DNA of 64,000 nucleotides from NCBI GenBank assembly GCA_028015205.1, contig CM051511.1, positions 6,758,001 through 6,822,000 of the forward strand, written 5' to 3'. The notes under the pieces were generated by a model, which saw nothing but the letters and a program-made list of their open reading frames with translations, had not been told where the DNA came from and ran no database searches. The translations under genes and the position numbers were made by a program. Positions 10,830 through 21,648 of this stretch are shown here, piece after piece. The stretch is from Mytilisepta virgata. Taxonomy: Eukaryota > Mollusca > Bivalvia > Mytilida > Mytilidae. Every line of letters starts with the position of its first letter. The first letter of the stretch is position 1.

Positions 10830-11075
10830 TTCTGTAAGGTTTAAAATTGACGAATTATTCTTCAATGTTTAGCATTGACGCAGTTTTCTTTAAGGTTTAA
10901 AATTGATGCAGTTTCCTTTAAGGTTTTAAATTGACGCATTTTTATTTAAGGTTTAATTCTGTAATGTGTAAAATTGACGTATTATTCTTTAAGGTGTAAA
11001 ATTGACGTATTATTCGTTAAGGTGTAAAATTGACGTATTAATCTTTAAGGTTTAAAATTGAAGTATTATTATGTA
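10830..11075 (+). repeat. Minisatellite, about 29-bp unit
   Basis: Seven to eight imperfect units of TAAGGTTTAAAATTGACG followed by a short T-rich stretch; the last three (TTAAGGTGTAAAATTGACGT) are the most uniform. Confidence 0.8.
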
Positions 11076-11353
11076 CATGAGAAACTATGTATGTTCTTCA
11101 AAGAAGAATTGGAAAAACATATATAAAGAAAGTGAACCATGGTTTTATTGCTGTTCTGTCTTGAAAGTAAGTGTATGTTTTTCAACAGTTAGCAAAATTC
11201 AATATCCTACAAGAAGATAAAGATGATCCTTAGCTCCGACATAATAAATTCGGTTCTAGTCTAATCTAGATGTTTTTAAATAATTGATCGTTAATTTGTT
11301 GATGCCCTACGAATTTTAGGATTAATAGCATTTATTCTCTTTGCAGGGAACTC

Positions 11354-11783
11354 TATAATTTCAATTTCAATACTAGGCACCTGTGATGGATCACGGGGGC
11401 TCAACCCATAGAGCTGTCTAGCGCGTTCCCAGGTGGCGGATAGGGGAGACCCTCTCGTTGGGGGGTTGTCAGGTCATAATACGGAAAGCCTGACCGCGGA
11501 CCATAGTGGGTAACGTGTTTGGAGAATGTCACACTCCCTGCACGCTAAAGACCCCTTCTGTAGTTTTCGAAAAAGAGTAGGCTGATGGCCGCTACAGAAG
11601 GCTAAATTATCAGACCCTACCCAACCATCCTCCTTTTACAGTGGCAGCCAAAATTGGTTCCCCTTTGTGTCCCATCCCACCCCTAATTGAATTGTTTGAT
11701 AAATTGAACTGGTTCTCGTCCTGAAGAAGCATGAAATATTTGCCACTGGACGTTAAGCAACAATCAATCAATATAATTTCAAT
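11354..11783 (+). mobile_element. Retroposon (SINE-like) with 12-bp target duplication and (CAAT)n tail
   Basis: TATAATTTCAAT occurs at 11354-11365 and 11772-11783, bracketing about 406 bp that is far more GC-rich than its flanks. The body includes GGTGGCGGATAGGGGAGACC, CACGCTAAAGACCCCTTCTG and GAAAAAGAGTAGGCTGATGG, and ends CACTGGACGTTAAGCAACAA and TCAATCAAT. A simple CAAT tail plus long direct repeats indicates LINE-driven insertion. A diverged copy of the middle block lies near 60785-60900. Confidence 0.8.

Positions 11784-11788
<5 letters not shown>

Positions 11789-11863
<75 letters not shown>
11789..11863. repeat. (TA)n microsatellite
   Basis: About 37 uninterrupted TA units, directly after the retroposon. 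The Tyr/Ile-alternating frame through it is an artefact. Confidence 0.95.
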
Positions 11864-11865
<2 letters not shown>

Positions 11866-14334
11866 TGTCTTTATCCATTGAAGCTTAAAATAATAATGGA
11901 TTTAATTATAAGATTATCTCATATCTTATACAATTAAAGCTCCCAGAACACAATTTCGATTTTTTTATGGTTATCTGCAAATATATATTATATCTCGCTT
12001 TTGAATTATGAGCACAGTACGTAGATGATTTCTAGGAATTACGTGTAACTATTCATTAATTTTGACAGGAAGTTGATACTTGAAGGTAATGAGAATATAA
12101 TGAAAAACAACTGAAAACAATTTAAATGCTGATTATTCAATCTGACGTTATAACAGAATCTATGACATAGTTTCATTTTAATGCAGTGCTCTTCATTTTC
12201 ATTGCGTTCGTTCTTACATTAGATACATTTATTGACTCTACCAGTAATTTTTTTCTTCTGAAAAATTAAAATTTTAGTATTAATGGTTGATTGCTACATG
12301 TAGTTGTTGACTTCGGTTATAATGGCCATTGTTCGTGGGAACAGAAGTACCCAAATCATGGCATGAAGGTAATATAAAAATTCAGAAATTGACACCTTAA
12401 ATGTACTTTTTAAAAAAATGTTAAATGTGGGAAAGCTAATGATTCTCTCTCTGGTGCATAGCTCTATGTTTAAATATCTGCAAAAAATACTGATGCGACA
12501 AAACAGTTGGAAAAGTCCATAAATTCGACTAATTCTTTAGAATGGAACACAACAAACAAACACCACAAGGATCCATGTACATGTATAACTAAAAGAAAAA
12601 AAACGTATAAATGATTTCGGACATTTTGACATTTAACTGTTTTTAATTTGTTATTTTGGTTTTCTACATTTTAGGTCTTGAGCACAATTCATGATAAAAA
12701 ATGATGTCAAGGAATTTATAATTACAATCGAGTCAAACATCCATGGGTATCACTAGCTGAGGTGCTAGTATTTTTGTACAAGTCCGATATTGAAACTTTA
12801 TGTTTCCTGTTTATATGAAAATGTTAAATTTGTGAAACCTATGAAGTATTTAACTGGTGCAAAGGACTGTCCTTCGATGTATTGGGTTTAACCTTTTGGT
12901 CATTGTGGCGTCTTTTATTTCTTCAACTGTCTATTATTGTTTGGTTTTCAACATTTAAGTTCTGGAAATCGACACAATATGCACACCCTGTGCAGCGAAA
13001 TTGGTAACAAATAATGCCTTGCAATGACTTCTTTCATTGAGCATTATTCATTGTAAATTGCTTCTGTCATTTTCCTTGTTGCTTGTTGTTTAAATAAAAT
13101 TCTAACATGACCTGCTTCAAACGCCTTCAGTCTACATCCGTTGTAAAATATGGATATTTTGATTCCAACGTCACAGACAACAGAAGGCTTCTAGTGAAGT
13201 TTCCCACAGGTTTTAACAACGTCATAGTATAACTTGTGTAATGGCGTCATCAGGTCTGGATACCCATTTTGAAACGTTTCAAAATGTCGTAGAAACTGTC
13301 AGAATAGAATATATAATTCACGGTGGCTTGACAAAGATGATTTTACCACAGATGTCATAACGAGATTCATCAGCTTACCAATACGCTTTAATATAATAGT
13401 TTTTCTCTCTTTTTTTAAATTAAAACTTGCCATCTTTATTACATTAAAATGTTTTGAGTTAATTTTTTGTCCAACAAATTTTTCTATTATTTAGCCATCA
13501 ATTGGATACTGACCTTACACATATAACAGTATACAGTTTTAGACAGGGTTCGAGGACAACAGCTGTTTTGTTTGACCCGAAACACAAACTGTTACACGAA
13601 CTCGAGGGCAGAGGGTAAAAGTTTAGGTGAAACAAAAAATATCAATTTATAGCTGTTCTTAATAAGTTTTATTTAAAACATGTTGCCCTACAACAGTCAC
13701 TTCATACATGATAATGATAAAAAAACTTTCAAAACGGTTAAAATGTTACTTATTTTATGTAAAATAATTATATAGAGTAAAAGTTCAGCAAAACAATAAA
13801 TTGTGTTTCCATGTGAAAGGATTGATACAGACCACAAAAAAAGTCGTTCATGATAATAAACAATTAAACAATTAAACAAATAAATAAAATAAGTGAATAA
13901 TTTTCATTCAATCATACCTACATCACCTAGATCAAGGCACTATAATGTTGACTCGGATCTCTGCCATAACTGATTTGAATACTATCCAGTGTCGTCCCAA
14001 ACGAGACTCTGTTCTGTTGCTTTCGCACTACATCATACTTACAATAATAGTATTGTGTTTTCTTATACACAACAATGTGAGATACAGACATTAATTCAAT
14101 TATGATAATAAATATAAAATAATTAAATTTATTTAAAGAGTTTAACTCTCAAAGTTTTCACTCATCTGATCTAAAGCACAAAAAGTATTGTATTCCAAAC
14201 TGAAATATATTTATAACGAAATAAAAAATACAACACAGTATTTTAATTATAAAGATCTTTTGACATTCCACGCATATAGAGTCTTAACCTCTAAAACATT
14301 TTTGGTTTTAGTTTTCAATTAACCAGTCAAATCT
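11864..14334. other. Intergenic, nothing recognised
   Basis: AT-rich sequence without a supportable exon, RNA gene or repeat boundary on either strand. A stretch at 12460-12620 faintly resembles 3830-3950 and may be a relic of the same retroelement. Confidence 0.4.
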
Positions 14335-14525
14335 AATTTAAGGATGATCGCTGATCTAATAGGAAAAAAATAGGATTTAAAATAGGTGTTTTAGTTTGAG
14401 AGAAAATATGAATAGTAAACAAATAAGCAAGAAAAAAACATAGATTCATGTGCTCATTTTAGAGATATAAAGCCTTGAAAATTTGCAGGAAATAGGTTTT
14501 CTCTGGATTTTTCATTGTCTTTGCA
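14335..14525 (+). repeat. Dispersed repeat (copy A)
   Basis: Begins GGATGATCGCTG and includes TTAGAGATATAAAGCC, TTGAAAATTTGCAGG and TTTTCTCTGG. The region 16880..17045 carries the same ordered blocks (GGATATTCGCTG, CAAGATATAAGCC, TTGAAAATTTGGCGG). Confidence 0.5.
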
Positions 14526-15398
14526 TTGGCAACTTCAGTCTCTCAAAAATGAATGAAAAAATAAAAAGGATTTTATAAAATTTTGTCAAATACCATTTTA
14601 AGGTATATATCATTGAATTATAAAAGAAAAAGTGGGGGCTCATGGGCAAAAAATGTAATGTTTAAGAAATTGATAAAACCCGAGGATTCCGAATATCTGA
14701 CAAAAAGACCATTGAGCATCCTTAATTTAGCTAATTAATGTACTGTACGGGATTTGTTTTTTTTAATTATTTTGCTTTTCATCATTCAGCTGTCTTTTAC
14801 TTCCGATATATTCAACACCAATCCTTCGAGACACCAACACTTGTTGACGTAACAGCTAGCATTTCGCCATCTTCATCATTGGCTACTACTGAATAATTAC
14901 TTTATACTGACATGTTGCCTATAAATAACCAGATGAAATGGACTACAATATCAAAAGGTCTTCAGGTTGAGATTGAAAATTTACAGTGCTCGATTTTACA
15001 AATGTACTGACAAAAAATAACCAATCGTAGTTTTTAATTTTCAGATGAATATTAATACTACTAAAAGAATGAGACAAATTTTTGTTAGCCGGGTTGCCGT
15101 TTCAACAACAAATGCGACGTGCGATCTTTATATATCAGAAGTATGAGACCATTGTGCAGTTTAAAACTTTTATCAGTACATACGCAATTGTTTCCGCGTT
15201 TTGCTAATTACCCCTAATTAATTAATCCGGATCACGAAAACCGATACCGTTCCGGAAGTATACATCACAAGAAGTTTCCGGTATCGACCGAGGAAAAGTT
15301 TGTCTAAAGACAGCTCGACAGAAAACGGTTTAGGATTTCGTTGCGTAAGTGTAAAGAAAAATGCACAAAAGAAAATGAACAATCGTCTTTCTATTCAA
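14526..15398. other. Intergenic, nothing firm
   Basis: No gene seen. A short inverted pair, CGATACCGTTCCGG and TTCCGGTATCG, lies at about 15240-15290, with unknown meaning. Confidence 0.35.
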
Positions 15399-15685
15399 TC
15401 ATCTGCACTGGGAATTTAAAAAGCGACCACATGCCCAAAATGAATGAAAATAAAAAAGGCAAATATGCTTGCTTCCCCGTCTTATAAAGAACACTTCACC
15501 CAAGGCTCCAGGGATTAAATATCCAAAAAGAGAAGATGCACATCGCGTCTTTATATTTGTAAAAACAAACATTTTGTCGGCAACTGGAAATTTTAAAAAC
15601 AGAAAGTGACCACATGCCCAACTTGACTTGCATGAAAATAAAAAAGGCAAATCTGCTTCCCCGTTTAAAAACACTTCACAGGTTA
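15399..15685 (+). repeat. Imperfect direct duplication, about 177-bp offset
   Basis: Blocks CGACCACATGCCCAA, AATAAAAAAGGCAAATATGC and CCCCGT...ACACTTCAC at 15400-15500 recur at 15577-15680 as TGACCACATGCCCAA, AATAAAAAAGGCAAATCTGC and CCCCGT...ACACTTCAC. The minus-strand frame across it only reflects the repeat. Confidence 0.65.
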
Positions 15686-16879
15686 TCTTTCATTGGTCAA
15701 TTTTAGCTCAAAATTGTGAATTTAAGTGCACAAAATCATACTTTGTAGAATTAATGTGTTTAAAGATATTTCTTACTTTAACTAACATAACACATGCATA
15801 AAGCATATTTCAACTTTAAATTGCAACAAAGAACTATTTGACACTTATTGACATGCAGGGGTTAAAGCTAACTATACACGTGACTGACAATTTTCCACGG
15901 GTTTTTTCCTAGTTTAACAAAATTATTCTTCTTGATATAATTAAATAGAAACCAGAATCTACCACAACAAAAGCTTATTTAAATGACCCCAAAAGAGAAC
16001 CCAGGTTGAACCAGGTTCTCCTGGTTGATAATTATTTCCTGAAAAAAGTCTTAAGACACATGCCGCTTTTTTCATTGTTTAATCAAGAAAATTCGTGCTC
16101 AGTTTGGTTAGGTTTATACATCTCTTCCAGTGAAGTCGACTGTATTGGGGCGAGCAGTTTTTTATATGGCGGAGAAAGTTGGATAGAAATTTCAGCATAA
16201 AAACAACCAATCCCAGTCAGTTGATGTTGGTATCAAATGATAAGTTGTCATGAGTTGAATTCGAAGTCAAAACCTCAGCGATAATTAGTAATAATGAAAA
16301 ACTTTTCAGATATCATGTCCACCGACATCCTAAAAGGTAATCTTGTTTGCAATATGAGAGGCGGTTGATCGGTTTTACAGAATGAGAATAATGTCCTAAG
16401 AACTTAAAGAATATAGAAAAATGGACTGAAAACAAATAACGAAAAGAGACATAATGATGTTTTAAAATAAATTTTATAAAAAATAAGTTAAAACTAGATA
16501 CTAGTAAATAATTTAAGTAGAAAATATTGCTTGCAGAATAAATAAATCTGTTATAAAAATATATTATAGATCATGAATATGGCATTAATACTTTAAACAT
16601 ATACATTGGTTTGTATAAAAGACATACATATGTACGTGTCACCTGCACCTCATACACCAACCAAGTATGTTTTAACCCTTGCAATTTGGAATTTGTTACG
16701 TAAATTGTTCTTTGATGTGAATGCAATTTAACAGAATAATCATATTTTTGAAAATATGATTTCGAGAAAATGGGACAACAAAAAATTACAATAGAGAATT
16801 TGAGACCCCCCAGTCCCCCCAGACTCTCATAGGAATGACCGAATCACAACTTTGGAAATATTGTAAATTTTACAGTATA
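15686..16879. other. Intergenic, nothing recognised
   Basis: AT-rich; no gene, RNA or repeat boundary could be supported. Confidence 0.35.
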
Positions 16880-17045
16880 TTAAGGATATTCGCTGCTTAG
16901 TTTCAAATAACAAGCTTTTCATTATACTGGTAAATATTGAATTAGTGGATTTAGAACTTAAAGGGCGAAAAAAAAATTATAGGTCGGTTTGCTTGTTTTC
17001 AAGATATAAGCCATTGAAAATTTGGCGGGATAAATATGCTCTTTC
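16880..17045 (+). repeat. Dispersed repeat (copy B)
   Basis: See the blocks shared with 14335..14525. The copies are diverged, and ends could not be fixed. Confidence 0.45.
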
Positions 17046-17226
17046 AGCGATCGTGCCGTCTACAACAAGGTCATAATATACATGTGTACGTACTATTGTG
17101 TAGAACAAAGTCGTAATTTCTTAGGTGCATAACGTATTGCTTAAAAATACGTGTGCACAGGTAGCTGAAAAAAGAAAAGTGTTTCATCTTCAATATTCTG
17201 TACATTCTTCCAAATTTTTAGGTGCA

Positions 17227-17968
17227 TATATACGGAAGCCCACACAGGACCTCACAAAAATATAACTTAAATTCGATATCACGAATTAAAATCGATATCA
17301 CAAATTGTAGAATTCGTTATCACAGATTAAATTCGTGATCACGAATTCCTGGAATTAGTTATAACAGTTTTTGTAATTCTTAATAACGGATTAAACTCCT
17401 TATCACAATTTTTTGTAATTAGTGATAACGGATAAAAAACGTGATTACGAATTGTATAATTCGTTATCACGGATTAAATTCGTTATCACGAATTTGTGTA
17501 ATTTGTTCTCACATTTTTTTTTGTAATTCGTGACTACAAATTAAATTCGTTATCACAGATTTTTATAATTCGTGATAACGGATTAAATTCGTTATAACAA
17601 ATTGTATAATTCGTGATAACGGATTAAATTCGTGATAATGAATTCCATAAATTCGTTATCGCGAATTTAAAAAAAATCTATTATAACGAATTCAATCTGT
17701 AATAACGAATTTAATCCGTTATCACGAATTACAAAAAAAAACTGTGATAACTATTTCTACAAGTTCGTTATCACGAGTTTAATCCATAATAACAATTAGT
17801 TATCACGATTAATACAATTCGTTAATCCGTATCACGAATTATACAAAATTGTGATAACGAATTTAATCTGTTATAACGAATTCTTCAATTCGTGATAACG
17901 ATTTAAATTCGTGATTTCGAATTCATATTTATATTTTTGGTAGGTCCTAAATGGGCTTCCGTACATAT
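17227..17968. mobile_element. Foldback element built of TTATCAC/GTGATAA palindromic repeats
   Basis: Inverted ends: left TATATACGGAAGCCCACACA and AGGACCT (17227-17252) against right TAGGTCCTAAATGGGCTTCC and GTACATATA (17941-17968), continuing inward through AAAAATATAA. The interior is an array of degenerate half-palindromes (ATTCGTTATCACGAATTAAA type) that themselves invert about the middle near 17660. The whole could fold into one long hairpin, as in foldback or MITE-type DNA transposons. No coding capacity; target duplication not resolved. Confidence 0.75.
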
Positions 17969-17974
17969 AGAATC

Positions 17975-18895
17975 CGTATGTAGAACTGTCATAAAGATGG
18001 TTATTAAAAAGCAATGGTAATCTAAAGTCTAGTCTAGATGATCTAGCAAAAAAGGCAAGAAAGGTATTATTTTTACTTAGAGAAAAATCCATGTCTATGG
18101 GGAATTTCCCTGTTAAAGTAATGAATAACTTATTTGATAAATTAGTTAGACCAATTTTAACTTATAGTTCTGAGATTTCTTTTATGGACTACTATTTGCC
18201 CTTTTATAGGGCAAAAAAGAGAGCAGCCCAGACAAATAATAGAGTAGATTATATTTCCTCTGTGGATAAAACTTCTTTAGAAAAAGTACACTTAAATTTT
18301 TGTAAGTCTCTATTAGGGACAAAGAAATCTTCTTCAAATATTGGTGTGAGAACAGAATTAGGAAGATATCCTATTGAAAACTTCATACATAGTCAATCAC
18401 TTCTATATCTAGCAAGACTTCACACAAATGATATAAATCCATTGCTCAAAGAATCTTTTGAACTTACTAAAGCACTGGACAATCAAGGCATTTACAGCTG
18501 GTACACCTTCGTTAAAGATATTGTTTCAGAATTAGAAAATGGAGACAATATTTCTAGTTGCAAGTCATTAAAAGATGTAAAACTTTTGAAATCTTCTATA
18601 AAAAATGGTGTAAATGAGAAATTTCAAAAGTTATTTTTAGATAGAATAAATGGATATGATGAAAATTCTTTCTATATAAGAAGTTAAATCCATCTCTCAA
18701 AGGAGAGTTTTATCTTACAGATCCATTATTTTCAATTAGAAATATATTCACAAAACTGTGTATTAGTGATCACGACCCCGAAATAGAAAAAGGTCATTAT
18801 CATAAAATCCCTCGGCAAGGTTTATATGTATTTGTGTGTCTTTGTCACAAACTATATCTTTATGTTTAATGACAAATAAAAGTTCTTTATTAAAA
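17975..18895 (+). pseudogene. 5'-truncated LINE: C-terminal part of reverse transcriptase ORF, frameshifted
   Basis: An open frame from about 18015 to 18687 encodes SSLDDLAKKARKVLFLLREK, then LFDKLVRPILTYSSEI, DKTSLEKVHLNFCKSLLGTK and ELGRYPIENFIHSQSLLYLA, the region C-terminal to the palm domain in non-LTR retrotransposons. After the stop at 18685 the homologous reading continues in another frame (KLNPSLKGEFYLTDPLFSIR, then ISDHDPEIEKGHYHKIPR) to about 18868, so a frameshift near 18680 broke the ORF. AATAAA at about 18877 and an A-rich end mark the 3' terminus. The truncation lies next to the foldback element. Confidence 0.8.
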
Positions 18896-20160
18896 AGTCA
18901 TAAATTCTAAGAATTTGTCTTGCACAGGGAATGTTTGTTCTTTTTGCATCTCAAGAATATGTTTTGTTTATTATTTTTTGTAATTGGCTTTGGTGAACAG
19001 GGTACGTATTTGCAAGGGCAGTCGGCACAGATACATCAATATTAATGTCAAGAGTACCCCCTCCCCCCCCCCCCCCAACTTATCTCTTTCGCTGCTAACT
19101 GGTATTCTTTGAATTTGGTCAACAGTATAACAAATGAATACTACTAATGAAGGTGTTTTTTTTTTATTTCAACACTGACCTAAAGACATTGAGGATATGG
19201 GTCCCTTGTGAATAACATTAGACATCAATGTAAACATCATGAACATAGATATACTCGACAATGAAATTTATAACATTCTTTGTGGACATAGGCCAAATAG
19301 ACAGAATCAATGTTTCACATCTAACAAAGGTATACACATAGGAATATTGCGATTTTTTTATACCCTTTAGTTCATTATTACGAAAGGAAAGTAGAACCTG
19401 AATGACAGCTGAATTTTTGACGGTAAATATTTCTCTACTGTTACAGATACATAGATTACTTGATTGAATGCAAAGAATTTAATCTTGTTTTAGTATTGTT
19501 GCCATGAATTTCAGAAGTTGTAAAAATCAAGACAATCAGGATTGCATGATTACTAATTACATGTGATTACATTGAAAATGTAATCGATTACAGCTGATTA
19601 CGGTTACTGATTGCGATTACACCATCCCTGATCGAGACAAAAATTAACATATCATTAGCCACTAGTGAACAATGAGAAACATTTGTGAGTTATTCCGCTT
19701 CTATTATCACTGCTAAGCATATTCAAAACCATTTCAACAAGTTTGGTGGTGAACTTGAAAAAAAAACTTATCTTATAACTTTATAACATCAATTATAAAG
19801 GTACCCCGCTCATACTATTTTTACTGTAAAGGCGAGCCGATTTTGACCCTGCTATCTATTGTACCCTCCAACCAATTTTAACTTCTTGGTTAGAGGTCGC
19901 CGAGTTAGTAATCATGCTTTATTGGCTTTTATAGCGTGTTATGTAGAGCAGATGGGCAGGATAGATACATGTAAGGGGAGGCTTGGGTACCAATAAATCT
20001 GGTTTATTACACCACTACGCAGTGCATTTACCATGTCAGATATTACTATCCTTGCTCTATGTTATATCTATTTTTGTTTTGTGCGCTTTTATGTGATTTT
20101 TTGTCTGATGGTACTATTTTGATTGGATGATATATCCTTTTCGACCTTTCATATCTTCCG
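18896..20160. other. Intergenic with C-tract and ATTAC palindrome cluster
   Basis: Holds a C14 run at 19063-19076. A cluster of ATTAC/GTAAT motifs at about 19540-19630, with a self-complementary AATGTAATCGATTACA core, resembles a dispersed palindromic repeat. No gene seen. Confidence 0.45.
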
Positions 20161-20167
20161 TTTAGTT

Positions 20168-20985
20168 ACCCCCGCGCTTTCGAAGAAAGTTCGGGGGTAG
20201 AGCGATTGTCTCCGTCCGTCCGTTCGTCCGTCACACTTTCTTGTGGTCTCAACTCCTCCTTCACTTTTGAGTTTAGGAATTTATTTTCTAAAAAGAATGG
20301 TTGCATACTACCTGTAGATGCGGAGTGAGATTTTATAATTTTGATTTTCTAAACAAGGTACCAACGGTCTTCAGTTTTTCAATTTATGCATTTTATTATT
20401 ATAGGGTAATGTCATGCACTATAAGTTTTAGAATTTTGATTATCTAAAATTGGAGCCTACAGGGGTCGAATTACGAAAAACTGTCGGTTTAAGCTTGTGA
20501 TGTAAACTTGTCCTTTTTCGTTTTCCAATTTATACATTTTATTCGCATACAATATTGTCGTACAATATACTCAGATGCGCATTAAGGCTTAAGAACTTTT
20601 ATTTTCAAAAAATTTGGGCACACAGGGGTCGGATTTTGAAAAACTCAATTTTAGTTTAGGACATAAACTTGTCTTTAGTTTTAAAATTTATTCATTGTAT
20701 TCTTATACGGCATTGTCATGCGCCATATACAGATGTGCAGTAAGGTTTTAGAGTTTCAGTTTTCTAAAATTGGATCCAACAGGGGTGGAAATTTTCAATT
20801 TTCATTTTAAGCTTGTGACCTAAACTCTTCTTTCGTTTTGCATATTTTGTTTATGTATAGTATTCTCATACACTATATGCAGTTGCAAAATAAGGATTTA
20901 GAACTTTGATTTTCAAACCACTTGGGTCAAATTTTAAAAAAATCAAGTTTAAGGTTGTGATCTAAGCTTTTTTTCATTTTTGATA
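20168..20985 (-). mobile_element. Tandem-core ('pearl'-like) element, reversed
   Basis: Mirror image of the element at 7735..8992. The terminal stem-loop is at 20168-20198 (ACCCCCG...CGGGGGT around CTTTCGAAGAAAG), followed by (CCGT)n at 20211-20233, then about five diverged units of 150-160 bp with GTGACCTAAACTC-like blocks on the plus strand. Confidence 0.7.
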
Positions 20986-21648
20986 AGGTTTATCTAATTT
21001 CTTTATAGAATGATTCAAATTCAGCTATATTCCAACTGACTCAATATTCGGAAAATGGCATCGTTAACACACATAAACTCATTGGTACCCAATCAATTTG
21101 ATAGCAAGACAAAGGGAGCAACCGTTTAATTTTTATATGGCTAAGATGAAATATGAAATAAAAAGACAGGACCAGGGTTTAAAAAAATAAAAAGCCAGTA
21201 TCACTATACTTGTGAAAAAAATTCAGGACCAGTGTCAATCAGCAAATTGTTTGGTTTAAATGAAAATAAATAAAGTAGGCATGCTATAGATTCCGTAAAA
21301 TAAACCCAGAACCAACATTTCGGCAAATAAAATAAGCAGGATCAAACATTTTATCCTTGCCACTCCCCCCCCCCCCCCCTTCCCCTACAAAATCAACTGG
21401 TTGCTCCAAAATAAAAAAAACGGTTTTATTTATTTACAGTGAAATCGGAAGTCACGTCAAAATGATTACAGAAATGAAATTTCACGACTTCACACTTTTA
21501 AAGGTGATAAAAGGCATGCATGTTTATTTTCATATCTCAGAAATAACCTTATGAAAATTTTAATGGTAAAAACATTTATACTACAAAGACATGTTAGAGA
21601 GTGGTCACAAGTGTAAAAGACCTCAGTGCCACATGAATAGAATATGGC
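20986..21648. other. Intergenic with C15 tract
   Basis: Contains C15 at 21365-21379. The frame beginning there (poly-Pro) is an artefact. Otherwise nothing recognised. Confidence 0.4.

Noticed and set aside
11731..11937. 68-codon Tyr/Ile-alternating protein
   Set aside because: It is the translation of a (TA)n microsatellite.
15399..15674. 91-codon minus-strand frame
   Set aside because: It spans an imperfect 177-bp duplication, and its internal similarity is explained by that DNA repeat.
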